DNA of 64,000 nucleotides. It comes from Hsuehochloa calcarea (lineage: Eukaryota > Streptophyta > Magnoliopsida > Poales > Poaceae). The notes beneath the pieces were generated by a model. The model had not been told where the DNA came from. It ran no database searches and saw nothing but the letters and a program-made list of their open reading frames with translations. The stretch covers positions 30,123,232 to 30,187,231 of the forward strand of contig CM070599.1 in the NCBI GenBank assembly GCA_036346395.1, read 5' to 3'. Position numbers and translations under genes: made by a program. This document shows, piece after piece, positions 10,841 through 22,445 of this stretch. How positions within the stretch are numbered: position 1 is the stretch's first letter; every line of letters starts with the position of its first letter.

Positions 10841-13389
10841 GCACATTTCTCCCCCTCTCTTCGTTCTCTTTCACCTACGTCAGCTTAAATTCTACATAAC
10901 AAAAATTATAAATAACTGATGTCAGTCCATTGTACATAACCTAATGGGTCGATTGAGCTCGAACAAAACAACTAAACAGCTGCGAAGGCCCATTACTTCA
11001 AGACCGATAGAACACAGTTCTCAAAGCAAGAATAGACGGCCACAACATCGACTGGAGGTTCAGAAAATATCAGACGCATGTAAAATAGCAAATCTGTTTT
11101 TTTATTCCCTTTTGGTTGACGCGCCTGCGCGAGTCAGACCATGGACAAAACGCAAAGGCTTGACTAGGTTGGAGACGAATACTACTCCACCTTGCTGCAC
11201 ACTCCAACCTTTAAAGAACGAGATTAATTGGTCGAGACGTTGCGATCCCAATCGCGGCGATCGGCCAGAGGACTGCAGTAGGGAATGGTCACGTCACGAT
11301 CCCAATCGCAGCTAGAATTACCTACCGGTGCTGCTGCTTCTCTAGACCCGTGTTGATACACGCAACTTCCTTTCCCTGAAGAACTCCGGGAAAAAAAGAT
11401 ACGAGCAGTGGGATTGATTGAAGTAGCAAAAGGCTTGTGCTACTCCGCATGTTGTTTTCTGCGCAGTAACTTGCTGCCGTCACTGTTTTCACGGACCGAG
11501 TCTATAGAGGTTGAAGTTTTTGTAGCGTAATATCAGGTTGCCAGCCAAAAACATCCAGCATCACCCGAAGACTGAAGCTGCGTACAAGACTCGCCAGTCG
11601 CAAGCATGTAGCACCACCTGTCATCAAAGAAAAAACAGAAGGCTTCCCAAATCCCAACTCTCCACCAAAGCTACTACAGTACCTCTTAATTCTGTTGTGG
11701 CACCGGTAGATTTGGTTTCTGAACCTTGCAATCTAATGGAAGCTCACCCGTCGAAGAAGGGATGCATCCACTGGTGATAGACTGTGAAACCGAAAGCAAC
11801 ACGTAACTAAAGTATGAAAACATATGAGACATAAAATGGATTCAGATTTCAGACAGAGCCAATTGGTGGGCCAAGAGGACAGGCACAGGCTGCCAGCCCC
11901 GACAAAATCAAAGTTTCCACTAGCCGTCTAGCCGCTGGTGATTAGAGAGGAGAAGCATGGGATGCTAACTGCTAGCTCCTGACCACGCGTCATATCCTAG
12001 CTAGGACAGAAAACGAGGAGGGGAGGGGTCCCGTGAGAGAGAAACGGCCGCGATCTTGGGGCGCTGGTGGGGACTTGTGGGGGGCACGGGAACAGGAGGT
12101 TTTCCCCCCCGGAGCTGTGGCGCTTTTGGGACACCATGGCTCCATGAGTGCTCTGCCTTTCTCCCGGGGTTGCATATGCATATGCATGTAACCATGTGGT
12201 AGTGGTGCCATGTCTCCACAGTGCGTTGATAAAGAGTCGTCCTTGTCTTGCCGGACGCCGGTGCAAGATATTGAACACGCACAGTGCGTGAAAGGTTTGT
12301 GTTTTGCGGTGTCCAGTACAGGCCACACGCTCATATTTTGACGCTGGTGGTGTCCGAGCAGAACCTGTGAGGACTGAGCAGTGCAGCGATCGAAGCTGGG
12401 CGTCTGTCTTTGTTGGAAGATCGATAGGGAGAGGCCAGGCTGTAAAAGCCAAAAGGGTCGCCGTCCTTTTCGGCAGTGTCACTGTCACGGCTTCCATCGC
12501 ATGAGATGTGGATGAGATAGCCACGTTCTGGTAATTAATTTCTTTCTCTCTAGTTAGCCACAAAGAAAGGGGCTCGATCTCTGTTGCGTATTTCGCTTCG
12601 CAAATTGCAGGTCAACTAACTGGTCAAGTACGTATCATGTGACGTGAAGAAGTAAAAGTCGTTTTGCTACGGAGAGCCGAATGTATGTGTCTACTCAATG
12701 GATGCATATCCAGCTGTCTACTTCACAGACATCCGCCCATCAACAGTTAAGAGCCATTAATTTTTCAAACCATCTGATCACAAATTAAGGAGACGTATAA
12801 CCTATCTGGTAATGATCATCTACACATGCGTTTGCAGGCTTGTCATCTGCACGCCGGCCGCCGCAGAGCCGGCGGTTTGATTGCGATGGAAATCCGTCAG
12901 AGTTTCTCGAAGCAGATGTAATTCAGTTTTCTCTTCTTCTAGATGCGCCATTGTCAGCGCCGTGGAGATCATGCAGGTTTTCCAACGTGGTCTTCGGATT
13001 CCGCGCGCATTCTTCTATCGTTGCAGTACGAGCACTCTCCTGTCTTGATCCATCAGCTAGCTATCAGTGGTTCTGTTCCAACCCCATGCAGGAAGGAATT
13101 TGATGCCTCTTTCGCACTTCGTCTATGGTTTTCGCACTGCACGGCCGGCCACCGGCGGCCATTGATAGCGAGAACGATGGATAGCTGCAAGTCTGGGAAC
13201 AGATGACGCGACGCAAACAGGGCGCAAGGCCCAAAACCCCGTTTCTAAATTAGATCATAAATGGCTTTTCAGAGAGAAGAAACGAGGCGCTTTTGGGCCT
13301 TCGGGAAGTCTTCTGCCGCGCAAATGGGCTAAGAGGAGAGCAACGCGCAACTCTCGTCAGGGCCATCTACGTCAGCGCACTGTTAAGGA
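10841..13389. other. No gene recognised
   Basis: This is mixed sequence of moderate GC. The longest frames (for example minus strand 12563-11997 and plus strand 10944-11315) contain no domain motif and no convincing start or splice context, so I do not call them genes. Near 12170-12190 there is a short 'catatgcatatgcatg' palindromic run. Confidence 0.4.
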
Positions 13390-14200
13390 AGTGCCGGTTT
13401 TTTTCCAACCCGGAAATTCAAAATGACATATATTTTAAACTAAGCGTCCAATTCGCGACCCGTTTGAACCATCGTGTTTCCTATGATTAGATCTTGAAAA
13501 CAGGACCTACTTGCGTATATACCGGGTTAGTAATGATATCACATACCATATATTCCAATAAATAAAACAAATTGTTCCGCGTGTTACTTCCTAATGTTCT
13601 GTTAGTCCAAGGACAATGTTCCAACGCGTATATTTTGAATTGGATAGCTGGAATAAACCAGGTGTGTGTTGAATGTTCCAATATGTAAAATGAAGTGTCC
13701 TACACATTTGGTTTAAATGTTCCAACGGTTTCATCGACGGTGTTCCACACATTAAGGTCTAAGGGGAAATAGGCCAATGTTCCACGTATTTGATTTCAAT
13801 ATTTCAACGGTTCATTGATGATGTTCCGTGCATTAAGTTTTAAGGAGGATGGGCCAATGTTATACGTATTTGGTTTCAATATTCCAACGGGTTATTGACA
13901 ATGTTCCAACTGTTCATCGACGATGTTCCACTCACTAAGTTCTAAGGGGTGGGCTAATGTTCCACATATTTGGTTTTCAATGTTGCAACATGTCGTCGAC
14001 GATGTTCCAATAGTTCAATGATGATGTTCAAAAGAAATAAAAAATATTACTCAAATAAATCAAGCATGCTCGTGGAACAATTCAAGACTATTAGTGGAAA
14101 CAATTAGTAGAATCAATGAAAAATGAAATATTAGTCGAACAAATCAAGACAATTAGTTGAACAAAATAAAAACATTAATAAAACAATGGTGTAAAGAATA
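13390..14200. repeat. Degenerate ~80-100 bp tandem repeat in a non-coding element
   Basis: From about 13680 to 14030 a unit recurs three to four times: 'aatgttccacgtatttggtttcaat', 'attccaacggttcatcgacgatgttcca', 'cactaagttctaagg', 'gggccaatgt'. The 'gccaatgt' anchors at 13773, 13853 and 13953 give spacings of 80 and 100 bp. The flanks continue in the same GTTCCAA-rich style. This resembles the internal sequence of non-autonomous grass transposons; no coding capacity is seen. Confidence 0.6.
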
Positions 14201-14808
14201 ACATACGGAGAAGAAAATACCTACTACAAGGAAAAATGGTTGTAACTAGACGAAAAAGAATAAGAAATAAAAAAAGAAAGGAGGAAAAAAAGATAGGCAA
14301 CTTTTTTTTTGAAACATAAGCATAAAAAGGCAACTAGATGGAAAGAAGAGTAACAAAAGAAAGAAAAGAAAGAAAGAACAAAGTAAGAAAAATAAATAAA
14401 AACAACATATTCCCATTCCCTCCATCTCCCGGTCCAAGTCCTACCACTGCACGCATGGGACACGATGACACGCACCGCAACAGCCCGCTCGCTCCCTCTT
14501 AACGCCAAGGACAACATCACTTTTTCTAAGAAAGCTTGGCAGGAGCTCTGCCAAGGACAACATCACTCAAACTCGACGAACACGGTCTCATGGACACGAT
14601 TGTATCTCCTCTCATAAAAAAGCAAAAGAACAGGATTGGATCAGGAGATGTAAAATCATTTTCTTGTGAAATGCGAGCCCCCATGATGACGGCAAGCACA
14701 GGAATTGCGCTTCATGTTGATCTCTATCTTTCCAGTGTTGTGCCACTATGTTGAGATAGGTTGACCCTTGCAAACCAAACTAAATATTGGTAATAACAAC
14801 AAAATTTA
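14201..14808. other. No gene seen
   Basis: A purine-rich AAAGAA/GAAA tract lies at about 14250-14400. The rest is unremarkable spacer up to the MITE. The long minus-strand frame across this tract is only low-complexity Phe/Ser-rich translation. Confidence 0.4.
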
Positions 14809-15036
14809 GCTGTTGTTTGGTTTGCTACCAAAATTTGGTAACGTCCATGAAAATTTAGTAGTGCCAATGAATCCAATGTCACACGCGGGCAATCTGAGGG
14901 TGAGGAAATCACTCACCAAAATTTTGGTAACGCTATAATTTTGTTTGGTCACGATCCAAACAACGCTCTTTTGACCAATATTTGGCTTTGGCAAAAATTT
15001 TGTTTGTTTGATTTTGGCCATCAACTAAACAGCCCC
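14809..15036. mobile_element. Tourist-like MITE, ~228 bp
   Basis: The left end reads 'gctgttgtttggtttgctacc' and the right end 'ggccatcaactaaacagcccc'. As reverse complements these match a GGGCTGTTTGGTTG-type terminus, with the left copy diverged. 'Accaaaatttggtaac'-type internal inverted repeats reinforce the foldback structure. This is the usual terminus of PIF/Harbinger-derived Tourist MITEs in grasses. The expected 3-bp TAA/TTA duplication is not clean, so the superfamily is probable rather than certain. Confidence 0.6.
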
Positions 15037-15433
15037 ATAATCTTGTTACTTTCAGAGTTGCTTACGTTGCACGTAGAATATGGCATGCATGGTACTGTAC
15101 ACATAGTTGTGGCACCGTGTACAAGTGCACATTTGTTTAGTCAGCTTGCATGTAGCTAGATTCTAGTGAGATGAGTTAGTTGAGTTAGTGGACCGCGTCT
15201 AGTGGCTTATGGTGTGAGTTTAGGACTGAGCTAGTTACTCGACGTTGTGTGTGCGTTCCTTTTGTATTACTACTGCATGTTTCTGTTAAGCTAATTGAGA
15301 ATAATAGAGAAAACGACACAAGTGTGAGTGCGTCACAAAAACATACTCTTCTCTATGTGCATGTTCTTGATCTTCCACTGAGTTCGCGTAAGTTTGTGTC
15401 CACTGTGATTCATGTGAGTGTAGGATGTGATTC

Positions 15434-15452
15434 CAAAATTTGGTATCAAAGT
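15434..15452 (+). other. Copia primer-binding site (tRNA-Met type)
   Basis: 'ttggtatcaaagtgag' resembles the standard TGGTATCAGAGC primer-binding site of plant copia elements with one or two changes. It implies that the 5' LTR ends just upstream, near 15433, and therefore that 15.08-15.43 kb is LTR. The LTR's left edge is not defined. Confidence 0.6.
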
Positions 15453-15467
15453 GAGTGTTCTTGATCT

Positions 15468-16785
15468 GTGCTCGCGAGAAGTGGTGTCATAGGTAATGAG
15501 GTGTTGTCGGGCGCGACAGTGAAGAAGAGTTCCGTCATCTCACTGTATTACCCAATGTTCACGAGAAGCAACTACGCGGCATGGGCAATCAAGATGAAGG
15601 TCTACCTCAATGCGCAATGCATGTGGAACGCAATCAACAACAAGACAATCGTTGACGCGCACATGGACCAGATGGCCTTGGTGGCTATCTATCAGGCCAT
15701 CGGCGAAGATGTTCTCTTGTTGATCGCTGAGAAGGAGATGACAAAAGTGGAGTAGGAGATGCTCAAGATAATGTATGTTAGTGTTGATCGTGTCAAGGAG
15801 GCCAAGATTCAAACCCTCAAGGGTGAATTCGAGAGCCTTCATATGAAAGAGGCAGAGGTCGTGGATGATTTCTCGTGAAGCTGAATACGATCATCAATCG
15901 CATACACGGTTTAGGCGAGAAGGTGGAAGATAGCTATGTGGTAAGGAAATTTCTCCGTGCTGTCCCTAGAAAGTTTTTGCCCATAGAATCCACCATTGAG
16001 CAGTTTGGAGACTTCAAATAAATGGATGTGGAGGAGGTCATAGGTCGTTTCAAGGCATATAGGGAGCGCCTACGCGGGTACAGCAAGGACAGCAATGAGC
16101 ACGTTCTGTTGACGAAGGCTGAGTGGAAGGCACATGACAAAGAAGACAAGAGCTCTTCGTCTGGCCAGTCCAAGGGACGTGGCAATGGTGTTGGGTGCAG
16201 CCAAGGACGTGGGAACGAAAGCAGACAAGGTGGTTGTGGGCGCGGCGAGAGCGACCAAGGAGGTGATAGCAACCCCTCTCCCCTGAAAGAATGATAGATA
16301 AAACTAAGATGAGGTGTTATAACTGATAGAATTATGGCCATTTCACGTTGGAGTGTAAAGCATCAAAGAAAGGCAACAAGGCATATTTGGCCAAGAAATA
16401 GGGGATGAGGAGCCGACATTGTTGATGGCAGAAGTGTGTGAGTCTACAAGTTTAGTGAAGTGCCCCACATAGGAGTTCATGTTGCACAAAGAGAAGATCA
16501 AGCCTAGCCTTCTGAGTAGAGATGTGTCATACAATGAAGTTAAGTGGTATCTCTACACTGGGTAAGCAATCAATGCCAGTTTGCTGAGCTAGATGAAGCA
16601 ATCACTGGAAGAGTCAAGTTTGGTGATGGATTAGTGGTGGAGATCCAAGGAAAAACGCACCATGCAATTTTAGAGCCAAAGCGGCGAGCATCGACTCCTC
16701 ATAGAATTATACTTTATACCCAAACTTCGCAGCAGCATTGTAAGCTTGGGACTACTAGATGAGTGTAAGCATCTAGGCCCTCGAT
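15468..16785 (+). pseudogene. Ty1-copia gag to protease, truncated and broken
   Basis: The gag part carries the UBN2-like motif 'FTRSNYAAWAIKMKVYLNAQCMW' (about 15556-15630), then a TAG at about 15753. A second block runs from 'MDVEEVIGRFKAYRERL' (16022) to a Ser/Gly/Arg-rich linker. The CCHC zinc knuckle near 16310-16365 reads C-Y-N-stop-stop...GHFTLEC, so its second cysteine is lost. The protease region has 'WYLYTG' in place of the active-site WxxDTG (Asp replaced by Tyr), then 'FAELDEAITGRVKFGDG', a frame change, and 'SGEHRLLIELYFIPKLRSSIVSLG' to about 16785. Integrase and reverse transcriptase are missing. The element is dead, and its 3' part and 3' LTR are gone or replaced. Confidence 0.8.
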
Positions 16786-17255
16786 TTGTTGAATATGTTG
16801 TTTTGGTCATTGTCATGACAAAAAGAAGGGTAGGCAGTAAGAGGAGGGGACCCCCTGTACACCCTGTACACTTGGAGGGACCAAAGAGTTCTCAGGAGAA
16901 GGGATCAATTGTCAAGAAAATGTATGTATTGATTGCTCCAAAAAACTGAATCTGCCCTTTACATGGGGGGGCAGATGGCTATTTATAGTCTCATAAAACA
17001 AGGTACTTACATTACTATCCTAACCCTAAAAAGTATTGTACGTGTAGGGGCTGTAGGGACATCCCCCCTCTACGCGTAGACTTTGGCTCACGGTGGGTCT
17101 CCTTGGGCCTGGTCTATATGGCTGGTGCACCTGGTCCACCAGCGCCCGAAGTGCCCCACCTTCGGGCTTCTCCCAGAGCGTACTGAAGGGGTGCCTGAGT
17201 CTACTAAAGCGGAACAGCCACGGGCCCTCTCTAGCTCCCCAGTGTGGCCTGTTGC
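16786..17255. other. Junction region, no gene
   Basis: After the copia protease the sequence changes to unrelated, increasingly GC-rich DNA. No copia coding continues, so a deletion or a replacement by the next element lies near 16.79 kb. Confidence 0.45.
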
Positions 17256-17490
17256 TTCGGGCCTCGAGGGACCCTAGGGACCCTTCAGGGGGGCTTCCCC
17301 GAGGTGGCCCCGGAGGACCTACTATTTCGGTCTCTGCGGGACTCCGGGGACCCTTCGGAGGGGCTCCGGGTCTTCCTTGAGGTAGCCCCAAAGGACCCAA
17401 TGCTTTGGGCCTTGCGGGACTCTAGAGACCCTTTGGGAAGGCTCTGGATCATCCCCGGAGCATCCCCGAAGGGACACCTGGTGCCCCCGG
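17256..17490. repeat. GC-rich tandem repeat, three ~70-78 bp units
   Basis: Units begin near 17256 ('ttcgggcctcgaggga'), 17326 ('ttcggtctctgcggga') and 17404 ('tttgggccttgcggga'). Each continues with 'ctc(c/t)..gagacccttcgg', 'ggcttcc' and 'gtggccccggaggacc'-like text. The block lies in the GC-rich stretch ahead of the gypsy-type ORF and is probably part of its LTR or 5' leader. Confidence 0.6.
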
Positions 17491-17990
17491 GGGAGGGGGG
17501 CCTTCGTGCTCGTGGGTTGCAGGGTCAGTCCTGTGGGCTTTGTTGGGTCGTTGGGGCTGCCCCTACGACAAGCCCCTCACGGTCAAGGTCTTGCTTCGTC
17601 AAGTCTGAAACCGTGCCATTTTCTCGGAGGGTCCAAGCACACCGTCCCTTTCAGCCTAGCGAAGCCTTCCTCCTTGGGAGCTATTTTGATGGGTTCTTCT
17701 TGGTCCAGTTTTGTTGTAGTTGAACCATATGTGGTGCTGTTGTTGAAAACCCTCGGCCAGGCGGGCCACCTTCGACCTGGTAGCTGAACTGTTTTTGCTG
17801 CTGGCGGGTTCGGTTGGCCGGCGGTTTTGATGGCGCCTCCTCGGGTGTGGTGTTCTGACGACATTTTCTTGGGTGTTGTGCGGTATAATGGTATGTAATC
17901 ATTGCTCCGTTTAGGGCACACATGTCAATGACTGATTTGTGCGTGACTCTTCGGCTTCCATGCCTTGTCGTTTCGCGTGCCTGTTGTGGT

Positions 17991-18000
17991 TATAAATAGG
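17991..18000 (+). promoter_or_regulatory. TATA box of the gypsy-type element
   Basis: TATAAATAGG is a canonical plant TATA box, 124 bp ahead of the ATG at 18115. The leader between them contains pyrimidine-rich 'cttcttcttcg' text. It is probably the LTR promoter of the element. Confidence 0.6.
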
Positions 18001-18114
18001 TGGGTGGTGCCCCTCTCCTGGCACTTACCTCCATTCTCGAAAACCCTAGCCTCCCTTACTCGTGTGTGCTTCTTCTTCGAGGATCTTCAGAGCCTTTGCC
18101 TTCCTCGTGGTCTA

Positions 18115-19477
18115 ATGACGAAGCGGCCCCGAGATGGTGGAGGGGCGATGGCTTACACCAACAAGCTTGGCCGCTCGTCGGTGACTCCGCAAGTCCTTCG
18201 CTCGTTAAGGGATGAGGGCAAGCTATCTGATCTATTGCTTGCGCGAGCCCCCACCTCAAAGTCAGTGCTTGTGCCCCAGGAGGACGAGGCCGTCGTGTTC
18301 GTGGCTTTCTTTGACGCCGATCTCTGCTTCCCCTATGTCGAGCTAGTGGCCTGCGTGCTCCAGTTGTACCGAGTGGAGCTGGCGCAGCTGACGCTCAACT
18401 CCATCCTGAAGCTCGACGTGTTATAGTGGGTGATGCGGCCCGCCGGGACGAGCGGGGAGGGTCGGCTCTTCTCATACCTTCACGACGGGCGATGCCAACC
18501 GAAGAAGAAAAAAGACACCAGTGAGACGCTTAACTTCGGTAGCGTCAATTTTTAGCCAAAGGTGCACTATCTCGGTACATACCAGCGTCCGCGTCCCGTA
18601 ATAGATGGGAGATGGATTGGATGCGATAGTGGTTTTACCACAAGTCCCCATCGGGTGACGGCTTGCGGTCGACCGGAGGGCCTATCCAGCTCACTCCTTC
18701 CCCGGAGATTGAGCTGTTGTCGAGGGAGGAGGCACTTCTCCAGCTGCTACTAGCTGCAATGTGAAGGATCTCCATGAGGGATCTTGTGGAGGAAGTCTGT
18801 GCGCTTCGGTTGTGGCCGCTTGCGCAGGGGTGGGATGTGAAGCTTGGTGTAGCGAAGTGTGGTGTCCCTTCCTTCGATCTCTCAGATGGCGGGGAGGGTA
18901 AGTATTCCTGCCTCGCTCGTGCTGCTGTATGCATATGTATATATATAGTTGTATATCTCTCTCCTCTTTTTTTATTTTTTTGTAAAGGGGGTCGCGCAGT
19001 TCCGCCCATCGACGAGGCTGTGCGGGCCGCAGAGCAGCTTATGGGTCCTACACCGGGGAAGAGCATGTGAAGCGGGGGCTTGTGGTGCGCGAGCTCCATT
19101 TGAACTGGGCGTACACGAACTCGACTGTTCGCTTGGCAGAGCGGCCCGACTGACGAGGGTAGGAGGAAAAATAACCGGGTGCCGGAGGAGCTGAATGCCA
19201 CCGGGCCGATCAAGCAGTGCCCTTGCAGTGTGCTGGGGTTGCAGATGCAGGCGGCTCACGCTGCATGAGGGTGGACGCGGTGGGGCACCCACCGAAGGCG
19301 GCTCGGGGTCCCGTGGGGCATGTCGAGCATGTGAGTTCGACGGGCTCTTCCTTTGGAGCCCGAGCGGTCTCTCCGGTGGTTGCTGCCAAGGCCACAAGGG
19401 CGGCTGGCTCATTTCGTGTGGCGAGCCTGGCCCTCGAAGAGTCTTTTGCTAGGACTCCTTTGCACGTCTACGATTGA
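18115..19477 (+). pseudogene. Gypsy-type transposon N-terminal protein (PF04195-like), broken
   Basis: Translation from the ATG at 18115 (MTKRPRDGGG) gives 'VFVAFFDADLCFPYVELVACVLQLYRVELAQLTLNS'. This is the signature of the 'putative gypsy type transposon' domain found in grass Ty3-gypsy elements. It then meets a TAG at 18424 and continues in frame with 'WVMRPAGTSGEGRLFSYLHDGRCQPKKKK' and 'TLNFGSVNF', with another stop. Further blocks are 'LLSREEALLQLLLAAM' (about 18715), 'MRDLVEEVCALRLWPLAQGWDVKLGV' (from 18774), a possible intron donor (gtaagt) at about 18898, and 'IDEAVRAAEQLMGP' (about 19010). Later frames to 19477 are Ala/Arg-rich. No reverse transcriptase is present. It is a dead 5' portion of a retroelement. 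Confidence 0.7.
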
Positions 19478-20149
19478 GGGTCTGCCTCCCACCCCACCTC
19501 GCACCACCTCCTCCCTGTGGGCTCCTCTCCTTTTGCCTTCATCTCCGCATGTGCCTCCTCTTCGTGCATTGTCACGACGTCGCCGCTTCCCCTCACTTTC
19601 CTGGCACCACCGCCTCCTTTCCTCCCCCCCTCCCCCTACACCTGTCGGCCGTTGTCTCCTCATCTCTCGGGCTGCTGCATCCTCCCCTAGCCATCTCTCC
19701 TTGCCCACGTCACCTTTGTGTCCTCCGCACTAGCGTCATTTCCGCGTTGCCCCTCCTCCGCTATAACGTGCCTTTTGTGAAATGTAGATCGTAGAGCTTT
19801 CAAAAATTAATGGAAAAGGAAGTCTGTAGATTTGAAATCTTTGTGGGATAGAGTTGGAAATGCACAAAGATAGCTTTCACTTTGATGCCAAAACCGATAT
19901 CTATCGAAAGCAGACAATCCATTAAATAATATTTTAATAACCCTAAACACTCATCCTGTAAATCTTGGGCTCGCCACTGAGTATGCCACCGTTATCGGTT
20001 CTTCACACATGTATGCAATAGCTAGCGGCCCACGTGGTCCGGCCGCCACATGCATCCCATCTCGGTCGGCCCGGGCACCAAGGGCGGACCTAGCAGGGTT
20101 CATGGGTGTTCAACTGCCCACCCAATTTTTTTTTGGGGAAAAATTTGGT
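19478..20149. other. No gene; older transposon flank
   Basis: The 19.48-19.75 kb part is Pro/Ser-rich in several frames without motifs. Near 20080-20150, 'gggcggacctagcagggttcatgggtg' and 'cccacccaatttttt' are phrases typical of old hAT-like MITEs in grasses. This hints that the element starting at 20160 landed in an older one. That third nesting level is not proven. Confidence 0.4.
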
Positions 20150-20589
20150 ATATATTAAGCAGGGGTGAAAACAGGTCGAACACGGGTGGATATTACCCTT
20201 CTCGTATCCTAACCCATTTTTGTACCTTGGATTCGGAGTCAGATATAGATACCTCGGATATAAATACATATTTTTTTGATACGGGCATGGTTCGAATGCG
20301 GATCGGATTTAAATCGATCACGGATAACTTGACGGATAGTGTACACATAAACAAAAGATATAACTACACCAACGAAAGTGTCAAATTATACTACCTATTA
20401 GAGAATTATTTATCCTACTTAACAACATAAACATAATCAAATGTAAATTCATAGTATATATTAGTAAGTGACTAGAAAACTATAGAGGATATTTAAGGAT
20501 ATTGATGTTTATCGAATATCAATTTTGTTGATTTATAGGATATCTTTTGGATATCCTAGAAAATATGATACAGATCGGATATTGCTCTT

Positions 20590-22279
20590 TGTTGGTGATT
20601 TGCCCTAGAGGCAATCATAGAGATGATTGTATCATGTCTATATTTATGAATTTATGATAAATGTTATTATGTTCCTTGAATGAATCATCAGTTCTAAAGA
20701 TTAACAAGTATGTGACTTATTGTTGAAGCTCTTTTAACTTATGATGATATCGTTCTAAATGTATCCCTGGTCGAAAGTCACTAGTCGGAACACTAGTGAC
20801 TCTATCGACCAGCACATGCATTGACTGATGACCATATTTCATCAGTCATGGATATAGGGATAACAAATCAATAATATGAACACATGTTAGAGAACATGGT
20901 GTTGGATTGACCCTTCTTGAGACACTGTTGAGATTGTTATAATTTCATGTGTCATCAGTTGATCTCAAGCAATGATGATATATAATCCTTAGACCTGAGG
21001 TCAACATGGTTTTCTACATGTGTAAGAGTACACTTTGGGGTTGCCAAAGACTACTCTGTAACTGGGTAGTCATAAAGGTAGCTTTCGAGCATGCTATGAA
21101 ACATGCGGATGAATGTGACCGGTCGAATATGACATTTGTCCATTCTAACATAACAGGAGAGTTGTCTCTAGGCCCCTCGATGTGGTCGGATAAGGAAAAT
21201 GTGTGGTCATGCCATTGGTGGTCGAAGAGTTTGACCACATGAAGTTATCCGACACTTGATCGAGAAAGTATTGAACAATCCATGGATGACACAACATCTC
21301 ACTTGGAGTTCAACCAGATATCATGAGGCAAAAGGAGAATACACGGGCTGATCGTTCGGTTCGATCAAATGATACGAGCTAGATGTAGGCTGGTCAAACA
21401 TGATCACTAAGTGGTCAAACCCTAGTCGTAAGGAGTTACGAACTGGTTGATACAAAATATGAGCTGGTCGTAGGCTGGTGAAAACCTGGTCGTAAGGAGT
21501 CGCGAATTGGTCGAGACCAAATAGGACCTGGTGGTAGATCAATTTGCATTAAGATTCATCCGATATAATTCGTGTGTATTCAGGAATTGTTATATCCTGC
21601 TAGGTGCCACTGATGACTCGTGATCGGAAAGGAGTTTTCGAGTCACAACCGATTATGCATGAACCTACAGGGTCACACACTTAACGAGTTGGAACAAACC
21701 AGTATGGATATGATTCGTCAAATATGTTCGGATATGATCCATCACGGATACTATTTAAAGAGATGCTTGAGGCTGTTGGGAATAGAGATAGGTAACAGAG
21801 GAGACACATGACAAGAGTTGACATGAGTTGCTCCAAACCCTAGCCGCCATCTTCTTAAAAGAGCCTTCCCGTGCAACTTAGTGCTAGCACAATGGCGTAC
21901 GGTTTTCCTGCCATGGACGTATGTATACCGTATGGGCACTACTGCGGTTGTTGATGCGCTCGATGACGGTCCATGACATTGCAAGCAAAGCAATCGATTG
22001 CTGGAAGAGACGATCGGCGATGACTATGCTAGGCGATCGACTACGTTGAACGATCAACTACGTCGGACGATCGACTACATTGAACGATGAACTACGTCAG
22101 ACGATCGACTACGACTACTACATCGACGCACTCTTCGTTGGACCAGGCTGCTCCAACTCTTCTTCCGCTGCATTGTGCTCTAGTGGTAATGATCTGTGAT
22201 CTCTTGTTTGTCTAGCATCCTGATTTACGTGGTAGAATTTTTGAATTACCAGCTAGTGTAGCCTACTCGTATCCCTTGA
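20590..22279 (+). mobile_element. Angela-like copia solo LTR, 1,690 bp
   Basis: It begins TGTTGGTGATTTGCCCTAGA, which closely matches the start of Angela-type copia LTRs of cereals. It ends with 'gaatttttgaattacc...cgtatcccttga', a diverged version of their 3' end. The 5-bp duplication CTCTT is present exactly at 20585-20589 and 22280-22284. The length also fits Angela LTRs (about 1.7 kb). The last bases are GA instead of CA, so the end has mutated. No primer-binding site or internal domain follows, so recombination left a solo LTR. It sits inside the hAT-like element and is therefore the younger insertion. Confidence 0.85.
22034..22115. repeat. 34-bp tandem repeat inside the solo LTR
   Basis: 'cgatcgacta' recurs at 22034, 22068 and 22102, exactly 34 bp apart, each followed by 'c(g/a)ttgaacgat(c/g)aactacgtc(g/a)'. 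Two full units and part of a third are present in the U3/R-like part of the LTR near its 3' end. Confidence 0.85.
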
Positions 22280-22445
22280 CTCTTCACATATCTTAACACA
22301 TATTCTATGAGATTTTCCAAATATAGATACAAATAGTACCGAATGCGGATCGACACAAAACAAATGGTCCCCTGAGAGGATTTTTTCAGATACGATATCG
22401 GATCGAGCGGGAATTATCTGCCCTGTTTTCACCCCATATATTAAG

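Larger units (their letters stand above)
20160..22437. mobile_element. hAT-like non-autonomous element, interrupted
   Basis: The left terminus CAGGGGTGAAAACAGG starts at 20160, and the right terminus CCTGTTTTCACCCC ends near 22435. They are inverse copies. The direct repeat ATATTAAG (8 bp; 10 bp identical if extended to ATATATTAAG) flanks both sides, at 20152-20159 and 22438-22445. A CAGGG start with an 8-bp duplication is the hAT pattern. Without the nested LTR the element is about 0.58 kb and has no coding capacity. Internal text is rich in 'cggata' phrases, as in hAT subterminal repeats. Confidence 0.8.

Noticed and set aside
11997..12563. 188-codon minus-strand frame
   Set aside because: No recognisable domain or start context; an overlapping second frame is also open.
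16040..16300. Gly/Ser/Arg-rich open frame as a separate gene
   Set aside because: It is the linker of the copia gag ahead of the broken zinc knuckle, in line with the flanking gag and protease blocks.
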